A stretch of DNA of 64,000 bases from Aurelia coerulea (lineage: Eukaryota; Cnidaria; Scyphozoa; Semaeostomeae; Ulmaridae), in the NCBI GenBank assembly GCA_039566865.1, contig CM076944.1:19056501-19120500 (forward strand), written 5' to 3'. How positions within the stretch are numbered: the stretch's first letter is position 1; every line of letters starts with the position of its first letter. Under the pieces are notes generated by a model. That model made no database searches and was not told the origin of the DNA. It was given only the letters and a program-made list of their open reading frames with translations. Shown here in pieces: positions 24,657 to 35,177 of this stretch. Made by a program: the position numbers and the translations under genes.

Positions 24657-24931
24657 CCTGTACAAAAATATGACCTTGTTATGACCTTGTACTAACCTTC
24701 GAAGAAAATTACAAGGCTATCAGAGAGATTCCAAGTTACAACCAGTCGAACACAAGGTTTCCATATGCTTCCACTAGGTTTTCACAAGGCTTCCACAAGG
24801 CTAATTAGCATTTTTCGATCCATTTACAAGGTTACAGCAAGGCTTTTCTAGGCTAGAGCAAGGTTGCAAGGCCATAAATGCACGGCTTGTACAGTACATG
24901 GTTATTACATGGCCTTGTATTTTCACACAGG
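24657..24931. mobile_element. CCTTGTA-rich short element
   Basis: The tips CCTGTACAAAAATA and TATTTTCACACAGG are inverted. The body consists of many ACAAGG, AAGGCT and CCTTGTA motifs about 15-25 bases apart. A copy in the opposite orientation lies at 55,577-55,879. No target duplication was evident. Confidence 0.6.
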
Positions 24932-25164
24932 CTACTAGATTATTAGAAAATATTACAGAAAAATTCATAGCATATCAAGGCAGGAAATCAAAACACTATA
25001 CAAATACAGAATAAGGAACAAAATAAATTGTATGAAGGGAATTGCTTAAAGGAGGAACTCTCTCAATAGTTAAAAACTAATTGAGAAAAGAGCAAAAGAG
25101 TAAAATTAGAATGGGAGTCACTAATTCAAGATTCAAGAACCAAGAACCAGAACCAAGAACCAAG

Positions 25165-25705
25165 AACCAAAACACCCTAATTCAAGAACCGGAATTCAAG
25201 AACAAACTTTGGACACCCTAATTCAAGAACCGGAATTCAAGAACCAACTTTGGACACCCTAATTCAAGAACCGGAATTCAAGAACCAACTTTGGACACCC
25301 TAATTCAAGAACCGGAATTCAAGAACCAACTTTGGACACCCTAATTCAAGAACCGGAATTCAAGAACCAACTTTGGACACCCTAATTCAAGAACCGGAAT
25401 TCAAGAACCAACTTTGGACACCCTAATTCAAGAACCGGAATTCAAGAACCAACTTTGGACACCCTAATTCAAGAACCGGAATTCAAGAACCAACTTTGGA
25501 CACCCTAATTCAAGAACCGGAATTCAAGAACCAACTTTGGACACCCTAATTCAAGAACCGGAATTCAAGAACCAACTTTGGACACCCTAATTCAAGAACC
25601 GGAATTCAAGAACCAACCTTGGACACCCTAATTCAAGAACCGGAATTCAAGAACCAACCTTGGACACCCTAATTCAAGAACCGGAATTCAAGAACCAACC
25701 TTGGA
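25165..25705 (+). repeat. 41-bp minisatellite, left arm, about 13 units
   Basis: Units such as TTCAAGAACCGGAATTCAAG, then AACCAACTTTGGACACCCTA, repeat at exactly 41 bases (GGACACCC at 25,211, 25,252, 25,293 and on). Each unit has two TTCAAGAACC half-sites, one in GGAATTCAAG context. The three rightmost units share CCTTGGA in place of CTTTGGA. A short AACCAAG tract precedes the array at about 25,135. Confidence 0.95.
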
Positions 25706-26169
25706 TCCCGGTGGGTGCAGTTCGATAGTAAAAGGTACACCACGCTCGTCCATACCATTTCATAGGATACCCTTTTCTCTGAGTTTCTAATTCGTGAAAA
25801 GATCCTTTATCATGGAAATTGTTGAAGGTAACCCCCCTTTAAAGGAGTATCACTGAGCCCTAAAGAAATCTGTACAGTGGATTTTTGCATTTTATCATTA
25901 TTCACTTTGCTGATATCTCTTTGTTGGAAAACAGTAGAATCCCATGAAACTTAGGGTATCAAACTTGGGCCAGGTGAAATTGACTTTTATTCTAGGGTCC
26001 TGAGTCCACCAGCATTTAACTGTTTTTGGGTTTTGGATATTTCTGAAGAAAAATACCCCTTTCTCTGAGATTCTAGGTCCTAGGATTCTGTTTCAAATAT
26101 GCCCTTTTCTCAGTGAAATCATGGATGAGCATGGTGTCATGTTTTCATCAACATTGCACCCACCGGGCT
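25706..26169. mobile_element. MITE inserted in the left minisatellite arm
   Basis: The tips CCCGGTGGGTGCA (25,707) and TGCACCCACCGGG (ending about 26,167) are inverted. Arms continue with ACACCACGCTCGTCCAT against ATGGATGAGCATGGTGT, and ATACCC..TTTCTCTGAG occurs twice inside. Flanking TTGGA on both sides may be the target duplication. Removing it joins the array directly to its next unit. Confidence 0.7.
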
Positions 26170-26289
26170 TTGGATACCTTAATTCAAGAACTGGAATTCA
26201 AGAACCAAAGTTAGACACCCCATATTTTATAATATTTTTTGCATTTACCAACGAATCCTGCAGTGTAATGCATGGTTTACATCAATCAA

Positions 26290-27216
26290 CCATGCATGTT
26301 TGATGAAATTTAGTTTACTCATAAAGAAAACATATGATTATTTGCGGTGGAATGATGCCATTATTTTGCCTGATTCGTTTGGTCTTTGAATCAGGCTAGC
26401 CATTATTGCTCTATGTTTCAAATTTCCATAAACTTGTGTGAACAAACGAGGATAAAGCACGGGGTAAAGCAGGGACTTTCTTTGCTTGTTTCGATGGATG
26501 AAAATGTCAATGATTCAGCGGAATCGTTCACTCAGGTTGAATAACCTCACGAAGCGGAGATAAGAACAAAGAATTGGAAGGTAAGTAAAGACATGTTGGA
26601 AAATTTTCCCTGTTTTGGTGTTTCTTAATTTTTTGACAAACAATCTAAGAGCGAGTTTAAGCGGTTAAATGAATATTATTCTCAAAGCTGGGCCCATGCA
26701 CATCATGTAAAAGAGTAGATAGTTTGCCACTGTCGAAAACAGTCTTTGCGAACAAGGGGGAAAATTTTTATAACATTGATAAGTACCTCTCTTTCTACTT
26801 TGGTGTTTGCTAAACTTTCCAATTTCATATGGATATAGAGGGATAAAGGCCAATCACGATGTTTGTGATACACTTCTTTGGAAAGAGTTACATCACTAAC
26901 TTTGTCACCAACCATTGTTTATATATATGGCCTGATCCAGACAACATTGGCAAGTTTTTTAATTAATTTTCCACCACTACTTGTACTTGTGACTGCAGAC
27001 AGCAGCAGAGGGTGAATCTTTGTTTGGTATTTGCATATTTGTGATTACTTGGAATGGATAGTTGTCATTCACTATGAAATTTGTCAAAAGCAAAGAGTAT
27101 AAAGAAATGTATGTTGTATTGCTAAAAATCATCATAAAATATTGGCCAACACCATGCCACTGGCCTGCATCAGCAGAATGCTGCATATTCTAAGCCTGTT
27201 TTGAAATAAATGTGAT
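26290..27216. other. Centre of the foldback-like transposon, no transposase seen
   Basis: Open frames are below 75 codons and show no DDE, zinc-finger or LINE motif. This may be captured host DNA or decayed sequence. Confidence 0.45.
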
Positions 27217-27637
27217 TACACGTTTTTTTTATAAGAAACTGGTTTACAAGAAACTAGTGCTATGATGACCAACAATTTAAGAAACTCTAGTACTACGCTC
27301 AAGAATAGTTAAGAAACTCTTAACATTCAAATTCTGTATGTCCCTTTTATTCTATGTCTCTCTATAAGGTGCCGCCATCTTTTTTAACTTTTAACTACAA
27401 AAATTGGTAACTTTTTGCCTGAATGTCCATGACTTATTTGTGATGACAATGCCAATGTAAAATGGAAGCCCTTTGTCTAGAAGAAGCATCAAATTTGAAC
27501 AATATCGCAATTTTAGGCCCAAAAAAATAAGAAACAAATTAAGGAACTTTTACTACTAAAACACCGAAATTTCCATGCGAAATTAAGAAACTTTTAGTAC
27601 TAAGTGTTGATCCAAGTTTCTTACAAAAAAACCTGTA
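27217..27637. mobile_element. AAGTTTCTTA-type MITE, good copy 1
   Basis: It starts TACACGTTTTTTTTATAAGA and ends with CTTACAAAAAAACCTGTA. Its body is collinear, in reverse orientation, with 58,389-58,812 (shared CGCAATTTTAGGCCCAAAAA and AAACACCGAAATTTCCATG). Several GTACTA/TTTCTTA blocks can fold back on one another. Confidence 0.8.
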
Positions 27638-27869
27638 TGGCATAAATTATGTAATTTTGAATCATGAAAAGCAAGAGAAAGCCGAAAATCTTTTGCACAG
27701 AATTTCTAATTATGAATTCTGGAATCTAAACTTCTTAAAGTTCTTGGTACAGTATTCACCCCCAGGATGAAATGGACGGTATAGAGACCAACTTTGATGT
27801 AAACCATGCATAACACCGCAGGGTCCGTTGGTAAATGCCAAAAATATTATAAAGTATGGGGTGTTCTTG

Positions 27870-28345
27870 AATTCCGGTTCTTGAATTAGGGTGTCCAAAG
27901 TTGGTTCTTGAATTCTGGTTCTTGAATTATGGTGTCCAAAGTTGGTTCTTGAATTCCGGTTCTTGAATTAGGGTATCAAAGGTTGGTTCTTGAATTCCGG
28001 TTCTTGAATTAGGGTGTTCAGAGTTGGTTCTTGAATTCTGGTTCTTGAATTAGGGTGTCCAAAGTTGGTTCTTGAATTCCGGTTCTTGAATTAGGGTGTC
28101 CAAAGTTGGTTCTTGAATTCCGGTTCTTGAATTAGGGTGTCCAAAGTTGGTTCTTGAATTCCGGTTCTTGAATTAGGGTGTCCAAAGTTGGTTCTTGAAT
28201 TCCGGTTCTTGAATTAGGGTGTCCAAAGTTGGTTCTTGAATTCCGGTTCTTGAATTAGGGTGTCAAAGTTGGTTCTTGAATTCCGGTTCTTGAATTAGGG
28301 TGTCCAAAGTTGGTTCTTGAATTCCGGTTCTTGAATTAGGGTGTT
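27870..28345 (-). repeat. 41-bp minisatellite, right arm, about 11-12 units
   Basis: Units of GGTTCTTGAATTCCGGTTCT, TGAATTAGGGTGTCCAAAGT repeat every 41 bases; one unit is a base shorter. They are the reverse complement of the left-arm unit. The mirrored AACCAAG tract follows at 28,345-28,380. Confidence 0.93.
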
Positions 28346-28439
28346 TTGGTTCTTGGTTCTTGGTTCTGGTTCTTGGTTCTTGAATCTTGAATTAGTGACT
28401 CCCAATTAGAATGCAACCATTTCAGCTAAGATGTTATGC

Positions 28440-29300
28440 GAAAAGCAGATTGCCTTAGCTATGTTTTGAATCAACAAGTAAAAGCGGTCAAAATAGAGAC
28501 ATATTGGAAAATAGTCACCTTTCAATAACTCTTTTCAAAAAGGAATGCTTTAAGTTTTAGTAGAAAGCTTTTAGTAGATGATGATCTTTTAATATCCACA
28601 GGAATGCCATTCCAGCAATTTTGCTCCACATTAACGCACTGATATAAGACCATATTGGAGGGTATATTTTTGAGTTAGAAAAACATCACCCTTGGTAGCT
28701 TGCCGTGTACCATATGATGAACAGATGCCAATGAATCGAAAAAAGTATGAAAGTTTGCAAGAGAGATTTTACACATTCATATACAAAGCTGGGTATTCTT
28801 AACTAAAAAAGATCATGCAGCTTTAAAATCTTAAGTCATTGAAGATACTGTAGGAGAAAAAGGTGAAGCATAATTTCTGCAACAAAATACTTGATTAATA
28901 TAAGTTTCACACGTAAGTCCCCAAACTAAGATACCATATTGAAGAAAAGGTGAAAATAAAGAATTATAGAGACAGATTAAAACATTGATACAGTAGGTAG
29001 GAAGTAAGGATACTTTCAAAAACATGCCACAAGTTTGAGCCTTTTTTTAGGAAGTTCAGTCAAGTGATAATTCCATGATAGATTTTCATCCAAGAGAACA
29101 CCAAGAAAATAGACATAACAAGTCTGTTTAATAGGAAGATTTCTGATTTTATATTGACAGTTTCAGAAGAAGGATGCTGGACTTAAATAAAATACAATTA
29201 CAGTAGTCTTATCAATGTTCAATGATAATTTGCTTACATCAAGGCACATTTTCACTTTTTTAGTTCTAAAATGTTCTTTGTAGAGAGCATGAAGACTGTT
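28440..29300 (-). pseudogene. Decayed LINE ORF2 C-terminal part
   Basis: Minus-strand reading includes FLGVLLDENLSWNYHL (about 29,080), then SLLPTYCINVLICLYNSLFS and PFLQYGILVWGL. It closely resembles the ORF2 end of the split LINE at 59,305-59,980, including LLLDENLTWKYHL and IQYGIVVWGL. It has frame breaks, and the part before the thumb region is poorly preserved. Confidence 0.65.
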
Positions 29301-29309
29301 AATTCTGGC

Positions 29310-29597
29310 CAGTACCATTAAGTTAATGGTACTTTTAAGAAACTTGTAAGAAACTCTGACTGTTGAAAATCTGACAAGAAACTTTCAGTACTGGCCCGAT
29401 TTCTTAGTTTAAATTCTTAGAATAGAATGCAATTCTTAGAATACATGTACAAGAAAGGAAAATGAAAATGAAAATCCCATTGCTTTCCTTGATAGAAGGA
29501 AAAGAGTTTCTTGAATTACTTAGCCCATTACTGAAGTCTTTTCATTTTTGTAATTGTAGAGTTGAGTTTCTATAAAGAGTTTCTTATAAAAAATGTG
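29310..29597. mobile_element. AAGTTTCTTA-type MITE, diverged
   Basis: It contains AAGAAACTTGTAAGAAACTC, CTTTCAGTACTGGCCCGATT and ends AGTTTCTTATAAAAAATGTG. The layout matches the other members; tips are weaker. Confidence 0.5.
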
Positions 29598-29799
29598 TGC
29601 TGGAAGCTATATTTCACTTTTCAAAAAGGGCATTACGGATACAATATAATATGTATTGTTTTGATAACATTGTTCTGACATTGTTCTGAGTGCAAATTAT
29701 ATGGCAATACTTGTTTTGAGACATTACCAAGCAATTTGGCAGCCCTCGTAACAAAAAATGAATTAACTCCACATTTCCCGCTGGAAAAATATAAGATGC

Positions 29800-29878
29800 A
29801 CCTTAGAATCTTTTAGTAACAATCTGGCTAAAAATTCCGGATCTAGAATTATTGTGAATCTTGAATTACTGACTCCCA
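29800..29878 (-). mobile_element. Solo tip related to the foldback-like element
   Basis: The end CTTGAATTACTGACTCCC (29,861-29,878) differs at one base from the right tip of the 25,113-28,403 element (CTTGAATTAGTGACTCCC). TTCCGGATCTAGAATTATTG precedes it, as in the 24,180-24,370 repeat. A matching left end was not found. Confidence 0.5.
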
Positions 29879-29879
29879 A

Positions 29880-30226
29880 GTGCATAATGTGTCTGGAGCC
29901 AAGCATGGATACATATTCACAAGATAGAAAGGCTGCGCCGAAAGGCCTCACAGCCACGGTAGTAAACAAAGCTAGCAGTCTAGAAGTCACTGGAAACATC
30001 TTGTTCAATTCCTACCATAACCATCCCTCCCTGCCTGGGACACCCCTGTCATTTGCTCAAACAATGTTCTTAATGTTCTCAAACAGCGTGCAAGATGACC
30101 CCTGTCCCTGCTGCTTAGGGTAGGAATTGAATACCCAATCAATGATAGCTACATTACAGTGTGCGACTAATTACTGATAAAAACAATTATTTACAGCGTG
30201 AGAGTCTTTACTATTACTGAACGAGT
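29880..30226. other. Unassigned stretch before a LINE
   Basis: Open frames on both strands (about 80-90 codons) show no known domain. The stretch ends where LINE homology begins. Confidence 0.4.
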
Positions 30227-32752
30227 TTGGACAATAGAGCTGTTGGACAAAACATTGAACACTTTTGTACTCAATATGACAATTTAATGATGATTGGTGA
30301 CTTTAATCTTAGTGAAGATGATAATTCCTTGTATCAGTTTATGCATGAATTCAGCCTGGAAAATGTCGTCAAAAAGCCAACTTGCTTTAAATCCGATAAT
30401 CCAACTTGCATAGACTTAATACTAACTAGTGACAAGAGAAAACTATCTAATATTAAAGCAATTGAAACTGGTTTATCGGATTTTCATGCAATGGTAGTAG
30501 CCGCATTGAAAGGCAGTTTTCATAAAAAAGGCCCTAAGATTATCACCTACCGAGATTACAGTAAATTTGATAACTCCGTTTTCAGAGAGAAGGTTGGGGA
30601 AGAGCTTAACTCAAAACCTCTAATCAAGCAGGATTTCGAAACTTTCAATTCTACTGTTAAGAGCATACTAGATAAGCATGCACCTCTAAAGAAAAAATAC
30701 CTTAGAGCGAATGATGGACCTTTTATGACCAAAGAACTTAGAAAGGCTAACATGAAGCGCACACGACTAAAAAACAAATTCAATAGAATTCGAACAAATG
30801 AAAATTGGACTGCATATAAGAGGCAAAGAAACCTGTGTGTTAAAATCCTTCGTCAAAATAAGAAGTCTTACTATGCTCAACTTGATCCTAAAGTTGTCAG
30901 TGACAACAAGAGGTTCTGGAAAGCTGTAAAACCCTTGTTTTCAAATAAGATTCAAAGTAGCTCTTGTATCACCCTTCTAGAAAATGGTGTTGTTGAATCA
31001 GATGATGGTAGAGTTGCTGAAATTTTAAATGACTATTTTGTAAATATAACGGAAACTTTGTGTATAGCTAATGAAGACGATCAAGAGCCTTTGAATGTTC
31101 ACGAAGAAGATCCCTGCTTAACAATGATAAAACGTTTTCAGTCACACCCCAGTATCCTTAAAATAAAGTCGTCTGTCAAAAGCACCATAAATTTCTCCTT
31201 TAGGAAGATCACAGTCGAAGAAATGCAAGAACAGTTGCAAAATTTAGATCCCAAGAAGGCTTCCCCACAGGAAGCAATCCCTGCAAGAATATTAAAGTCT
31301 AACGCAGATCTGTTTTGTTTTCCACTTGCAGAGCTTTTCAATAAACTTGTTGAGTAAAGCCGCTTCCCAGATGATCTAAAAAATGCTGATGTTTCTTCGC
31401 TCTTCAAAAAAGATGATAATATGAGCAAAAAGAATTATAGACCAATTAGTCTCCTTCCTACAATCACGAAAATATTTGAGCGACTAATGCATAGACAATT
31501 GTCTGAATTTACTGCACGCTTTTTTTCACCACTATTAGGAGGGTTTAGACAAGGGTACAACACGCAGCATGTTTTGTTAAACTTTTTGCAATATTGTAAG
31601 AACAGCATTGATAACAAGGGACTTGCAGGGGCAGTGTTCATGGATCTTTCAAAGGCTTTTGATTGTGTAAACCACGAGCTTTTAATAGCAAAACTGAGTG
31701 CCTATGGACTTGATCTGGACGCCCTTCAACTCATAAGAAGCTATTTATCAAAAAGACAACAGAGAGTAAAGATCAACAGCTATTTTAGTGACTGGAAAGA
31801 AATTAAAGTTGGAGTACCGCAAGGGTCGGTCCTGGGGCCTTTGCTATTTAACATCTTCATAAATGATATCTTCTTTTTTGCATATCACACAAAGATATGT
31901 AACTATGCTGATGATACCACAATCTTTGCATGCCATGCGGATCTTGATACTATTGTTAGACAATTAGAAGCAGACAGCTCTGTGATAGTAAAATGGTTTT
32001 CTGACAACCTTTTGAAGCTAAATAATGATAAGTGCCACCTGATGATATTTGGTGATAAAAGCACCGAAACAACGGTCACAATTGGAAATTCAAGAATTAA
32101 GGAAAGTGATTATGAAAAGCTGCTAGGTGTGACTTTTGATAAGAAATTAAGTTTCAAAAAACATGTTGAAGATTTATATAAAAAGGCTAACCAAAAGCTT
32201 CACGCACTGGCTCGCTTGTCTAATTACATTGATCCTATCAAATCAGAAATTTTAATGAATTCCTTCATCAGGGCACAATTCAATTATTGCCCACTTGTAT
32301 GAATGTTTAATGATAGGTCAACTAATTCAAAATTAAATCGCATTCACGAAAGAGCACTGCGATTGGTATGCAGAGATTGTATATCAGAGCTAGAAAAGTT
32401 GAAGAAAAAATATGTTACCATTCATCAGCACAATCTGCAATTGCTAATGCTTGAAATATTCAAAACAAAAAACAATCTAAATCCAACATTTATGAAAAAC
32501 ATTTTTACTGAGAGAAATATTCACTACAGTTTGAGAAGTGAGAATCATTTGCAGTTGCCGAATATAAAGACAACAACATACGGAATAGAAAATATTCAGT
32601 ACAGAGGTCACCTTTTGTGGTCCTCGTTGCCAAAGGAAATTAAAGATTCCAACACATTATTTGAATTCAAGCGAAAAATAAAATTATGGCATGGAAATAC
32701 TTGCATCTGCAGATTGTGCAAAGTTTTCATTAAAGATTTAGGGTTTTTGTAG
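30227..32752 (+). pseudogene. 5'-truncated CR1/L2-type LINE ORF2 with two nonsense codons
   Basis: One frame runs from 30,227 to 32,752, broken only by TAA at 31,355 and TGA at 32,300. The TGA stands where a Trp is expected after YCPLV. It starts inside the APE endonuclease (MMIGDFNLSEDDN, then GLSDFHAM), so the N-terminal half is missing. The reverse transcriptase follows: NYRPISLLP, FMDLSKAFDCVNH, GVPQGSVLGPLLF, NYADDTTIF. The C terminus has a Cys cluster (GNTCICRLC). With only two stops and no frameshift it is a recent insertion, now unable to make full ORF2 without readthrough. The 3' UTR ends in (AAT)n at about 32,861-32,884. Confidence 0.9.
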
Positions 32753-32884
32753 GTTTTAAAGTAAAAAATTGTAAATTAAGTTTTAACTTATTTGTTGGCG
32801 TTAATTAGCTTATTAGCTATATATATTTTTTTTATCTTGCCAACGTAAAAGAAATTGTTAATAATAATAATAATAATAATAATA
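32753..32884 (+). repeat. LINE 3' UTR and (AAT)n tail
   Basis: After the ORF stop the sequence is AT-rich and ends in about eight AAT repeats. Simple trinucleotide tails mark the 3' ends of CR1/L2-type LINEs. Confidence 0.7.
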
Positions 32885-32889
32885 GCATT

Positions 32890-33430
32890 TTTAACATTTC
32901 GCGTGCGTATGCTCACAATGTACATTTCTTTGCCTCGTGTGACACGCGATCCTTATCCTCGAAGCTCTCCCACAGCTCCAGGTGATCAAAGTGTCGAGTA
33001 TCGAGTCCAAGACCAAAGCAATACGGCATTTGCAAATGACAACAAATGGCCTACCTACAAATCTCCTATCGCTTGGAGCCGAAGTGGAAAATTTCATCTC
33101 AATTTATATGCCTTCATTCCTGTGAGAAAGTCAGCTTGTTTCGATTTCAATTTGCCAGAAGAGAGTTGAATTATTGAATTCACCTGTATGTTTTTGAGAT
33201 TTGCAATGGATTTTGCAGAAAGAGGGAAATTAAACGGACCAGTTTTGATTTTACTCTTTCTAATTTCTTATCATAAGTGTTCTAGTTAGATTTTTTAGAT
33301 TTTATCACTTGTAATTAGGTTATTTTAGAAAAGTATTGTTAATTTTGTAAGCTTTTTAACACGGCCCCCTGTAAAGCAGTCGTTGATTGATGGGGCCACC
33401 GTGTATAAATAATTAAAAATGAAATGAAAA
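32890..33430 (+). mobile_element. SINE-like unit sharing a LINE 3' end
   Basis: The last 120 bases (from about 33,310) match the 3' end of the LINE at 61,170-63,300: GTAATTAG, then CACGGCCCCCTG, CAGTC, GGGGCCACCGTG and an AAAATGAAAT tail. The first 280 bases do not match that LINE's coding part. They include GTATCGAGTCC near 32,998, which resembles a Pol III B box. A SINE borrowing the LINE tail would look like this, but an A box was not found. Confidence 0.4.
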
Positions 33431-34236
33431 AAAAACCATTTTTGACTCATTTTCGAAGCAGATTTGGCTGACGGCGTAGTAACATACGTGAAAGTAGCTG
33501 CTTAAGAAAATGCTACAAATCTCTTGGCATGGGAAGAACAGTCGATTAAAAGTTGATTAAAAGTGATAAAATGCAAGTAAACTTCTTTGTAGGCAAGTGG
33601 AGGAAGAGCAGGCCTTATAGATGAAATTCCGCGAGTTCCGCCTTTTGGTTTTCGGCCCCATACTGCGAGAACAAAATGCGGAACTCAACTTCGCGGAACA
33701 AAAATTCCGCGAGTTCCGCGGGTTCCGCGTTATGGACCTGGCCCGGAAGATAAAATATTTCAAGAACAATGGGTCCTGTGTCTCCGGTATTCCGTCGATG
33801 AAGATCGCCGAAGTGATCAACGCGCGTTTCATTTCCTGATTCATTTGATAGCATCCACGAGTGGCCTTCGTGCAGCATTTTGGAGCACATCGAAGAACGA
33901 TAAGTAGCAGTTTCTACTGCATGCACATCTCGATCTACTATCAATGATGAAATAGCGTATAAGCATCAACATGTCTAGAAATTTGGATCAATCCATCATG
34001 GCATCATTATCAGGTTAGGCCTAGCAACTGATTTGTTAGCTAGCGATTTGTTATAAACTTTTGACTTGTGTTGTGATTGTAGGCCAACTTGATGTTTGTC
34101 AAATTTCCCTGCTGGTGGTGTTTCGTGCTAAGCCTGGATCTAAAATTCCTGCCAAAAGTGAACCCGGCTTTAAAGGATGTTTATACTCGAACACTTTGAC
34201 TAGAAGAGTGCTTTCGGGTATTATGAGCGAAGTTGG
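33431..34236. other. Mostly unassigned, with a CCGCGAGTTCCGC direct repeat
   Basis: ATTCCGCGAGTTCCGC occurs at about 33,625 and 33,704 with further GGAAC/TTCCGC copies between. A plus frame over it (33,621-33,839) shows no known domain. Nothing else is supported. Confidence 0.4.
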
Positions 34237-34404
34237 TAACGTTACCTGACATATACGGCCGTGACACATACGGCTAACATGACATATACGGCTAGTATGA
34301 AACTGAGGCAGGAAATGGCCTCCATTGACAAACCTTGCGTTCCTTTGCCAATCAAAACAATCATGATTGTATTGTTTAAGATTATAACAGTGTTGCAGAC
34401 TCTA

Positions 34405-34765
34405 CTGATTCCCTCTTGCTCGCCGTATATGTCATTTCATCGCCTGGTCAGCCGTATATGTCATTTTCATCGCCTTGCTAGCTTTATATTTCATTTCATC
34501 GCCTTGCTAGCCGTATATGTCATTTCTATCGCCTTGCTAGCCGTATATGTCATTCCATCGCCTGGTCAGCCCTATATGTCATTTCATCGCCTGGTCAGCC
34601 GTATATGTCATTTCTATCGCCTTGCTAGCCGTATATGCCATTCCATCGCCTGGTCAGCTATATATATCATTTCATCGCCTTGCTAGCCGTATATGTCATT
34701 TCATCGCCTGGTCAGCCCTATATGTCATTGCATCGCCTGGTCAGCCGTATACGTCATTTTCTCAT
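34405..34765. repeat. Minisatellite of the transposon's own terminal motif
   Basis: About 13 units of roughly 27-29 bases, each GCCGTATATGTCATTTCATC plus GCCTTGCTA or GCCTGGTCA. GCCGTATATGTCA is the reverse complement of the terminal motif TGACATATACGGC. Two alternating spacer types, CTTGCTAG and CTGGTCAG, are visible. Confidence 0.85.
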
Positions 34766-35177
34766 CCCTCTGTTTCAATTGCAACTTAGCCTGCGTGCAG
34801 ACTCAACTATCCTAAAGTCTATTGTAACTCAGCGTCAATGGCAAGCGGATGTCACATTAAGAAGAAAGACCCACTTTTTCTGGAAAAGTCGTCTTTTTCT
34901 GGAGAAAACCCCACTAAGTCGGTTTATCTAAAAACCCCATTTTCTTGTGATAAAGTGCGTTTTTATCAGTAAAGTGGGAAACAACACGAACCACAAAGCA
35001 CATTCGCCGATGTAAATCTTATTGTTCAAACACAACCATAGCATAATCTAATAAAAATACCAAAATATGCACGACGATAGTTAATAAAATTGATAAAAGT
35101 AAACTCAGAGGCTTTACATTTGGCTACAATATCACAATATAATTCTGTTGACTTATGCAATACATAATGTTAATATG

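Larger units (their letters stand above)
25113..28403. mobile_element. Foldback/MULE-like nonautonomous transposon with minisatellite arms
   Basis: The tips GGGAGTCACTAATTCAAG and CTTGAATTAGTGACTCCC are perfect inverted repeats flanked by a perfect 9-bp duplication, AATTAGAAT (25,104-25,112 and 28,404-28,412). Each arm is a 41-bp minisatellite followed by about 120 unique bases (left 26,170-26,290, right about 27,780-27,870, inverted). The left arm is broken by a 464-bp MITE. The middle (26,290-27,780) has no transposase frame and holds one AAGTTTCTTA-type MITE. The 9-bp duplication and long arms fit Mutator-like or foldback elements; the superfamily is an inference. Confidence 0.85.

Noticed and set aside
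25104..28412. CRISPR-like array from the regular 41-bp repeats
   Set aside because: There are no unique spacers: the whole 41-base unit repeats, inside a eukaryotic transposon.
32855..33169. 104-codon plus frame after the LINE tail
   Set aside because: It begins in the (AAT)n tail, and the peptide resembles no known domain; the region fits a SINE-like unit better.
33621..33944. Frames on both strands over the CCGCGAGTTCCGC repeats
   Set aside because: GC-rich direct repeats open frames on both strands; no domain is visible.
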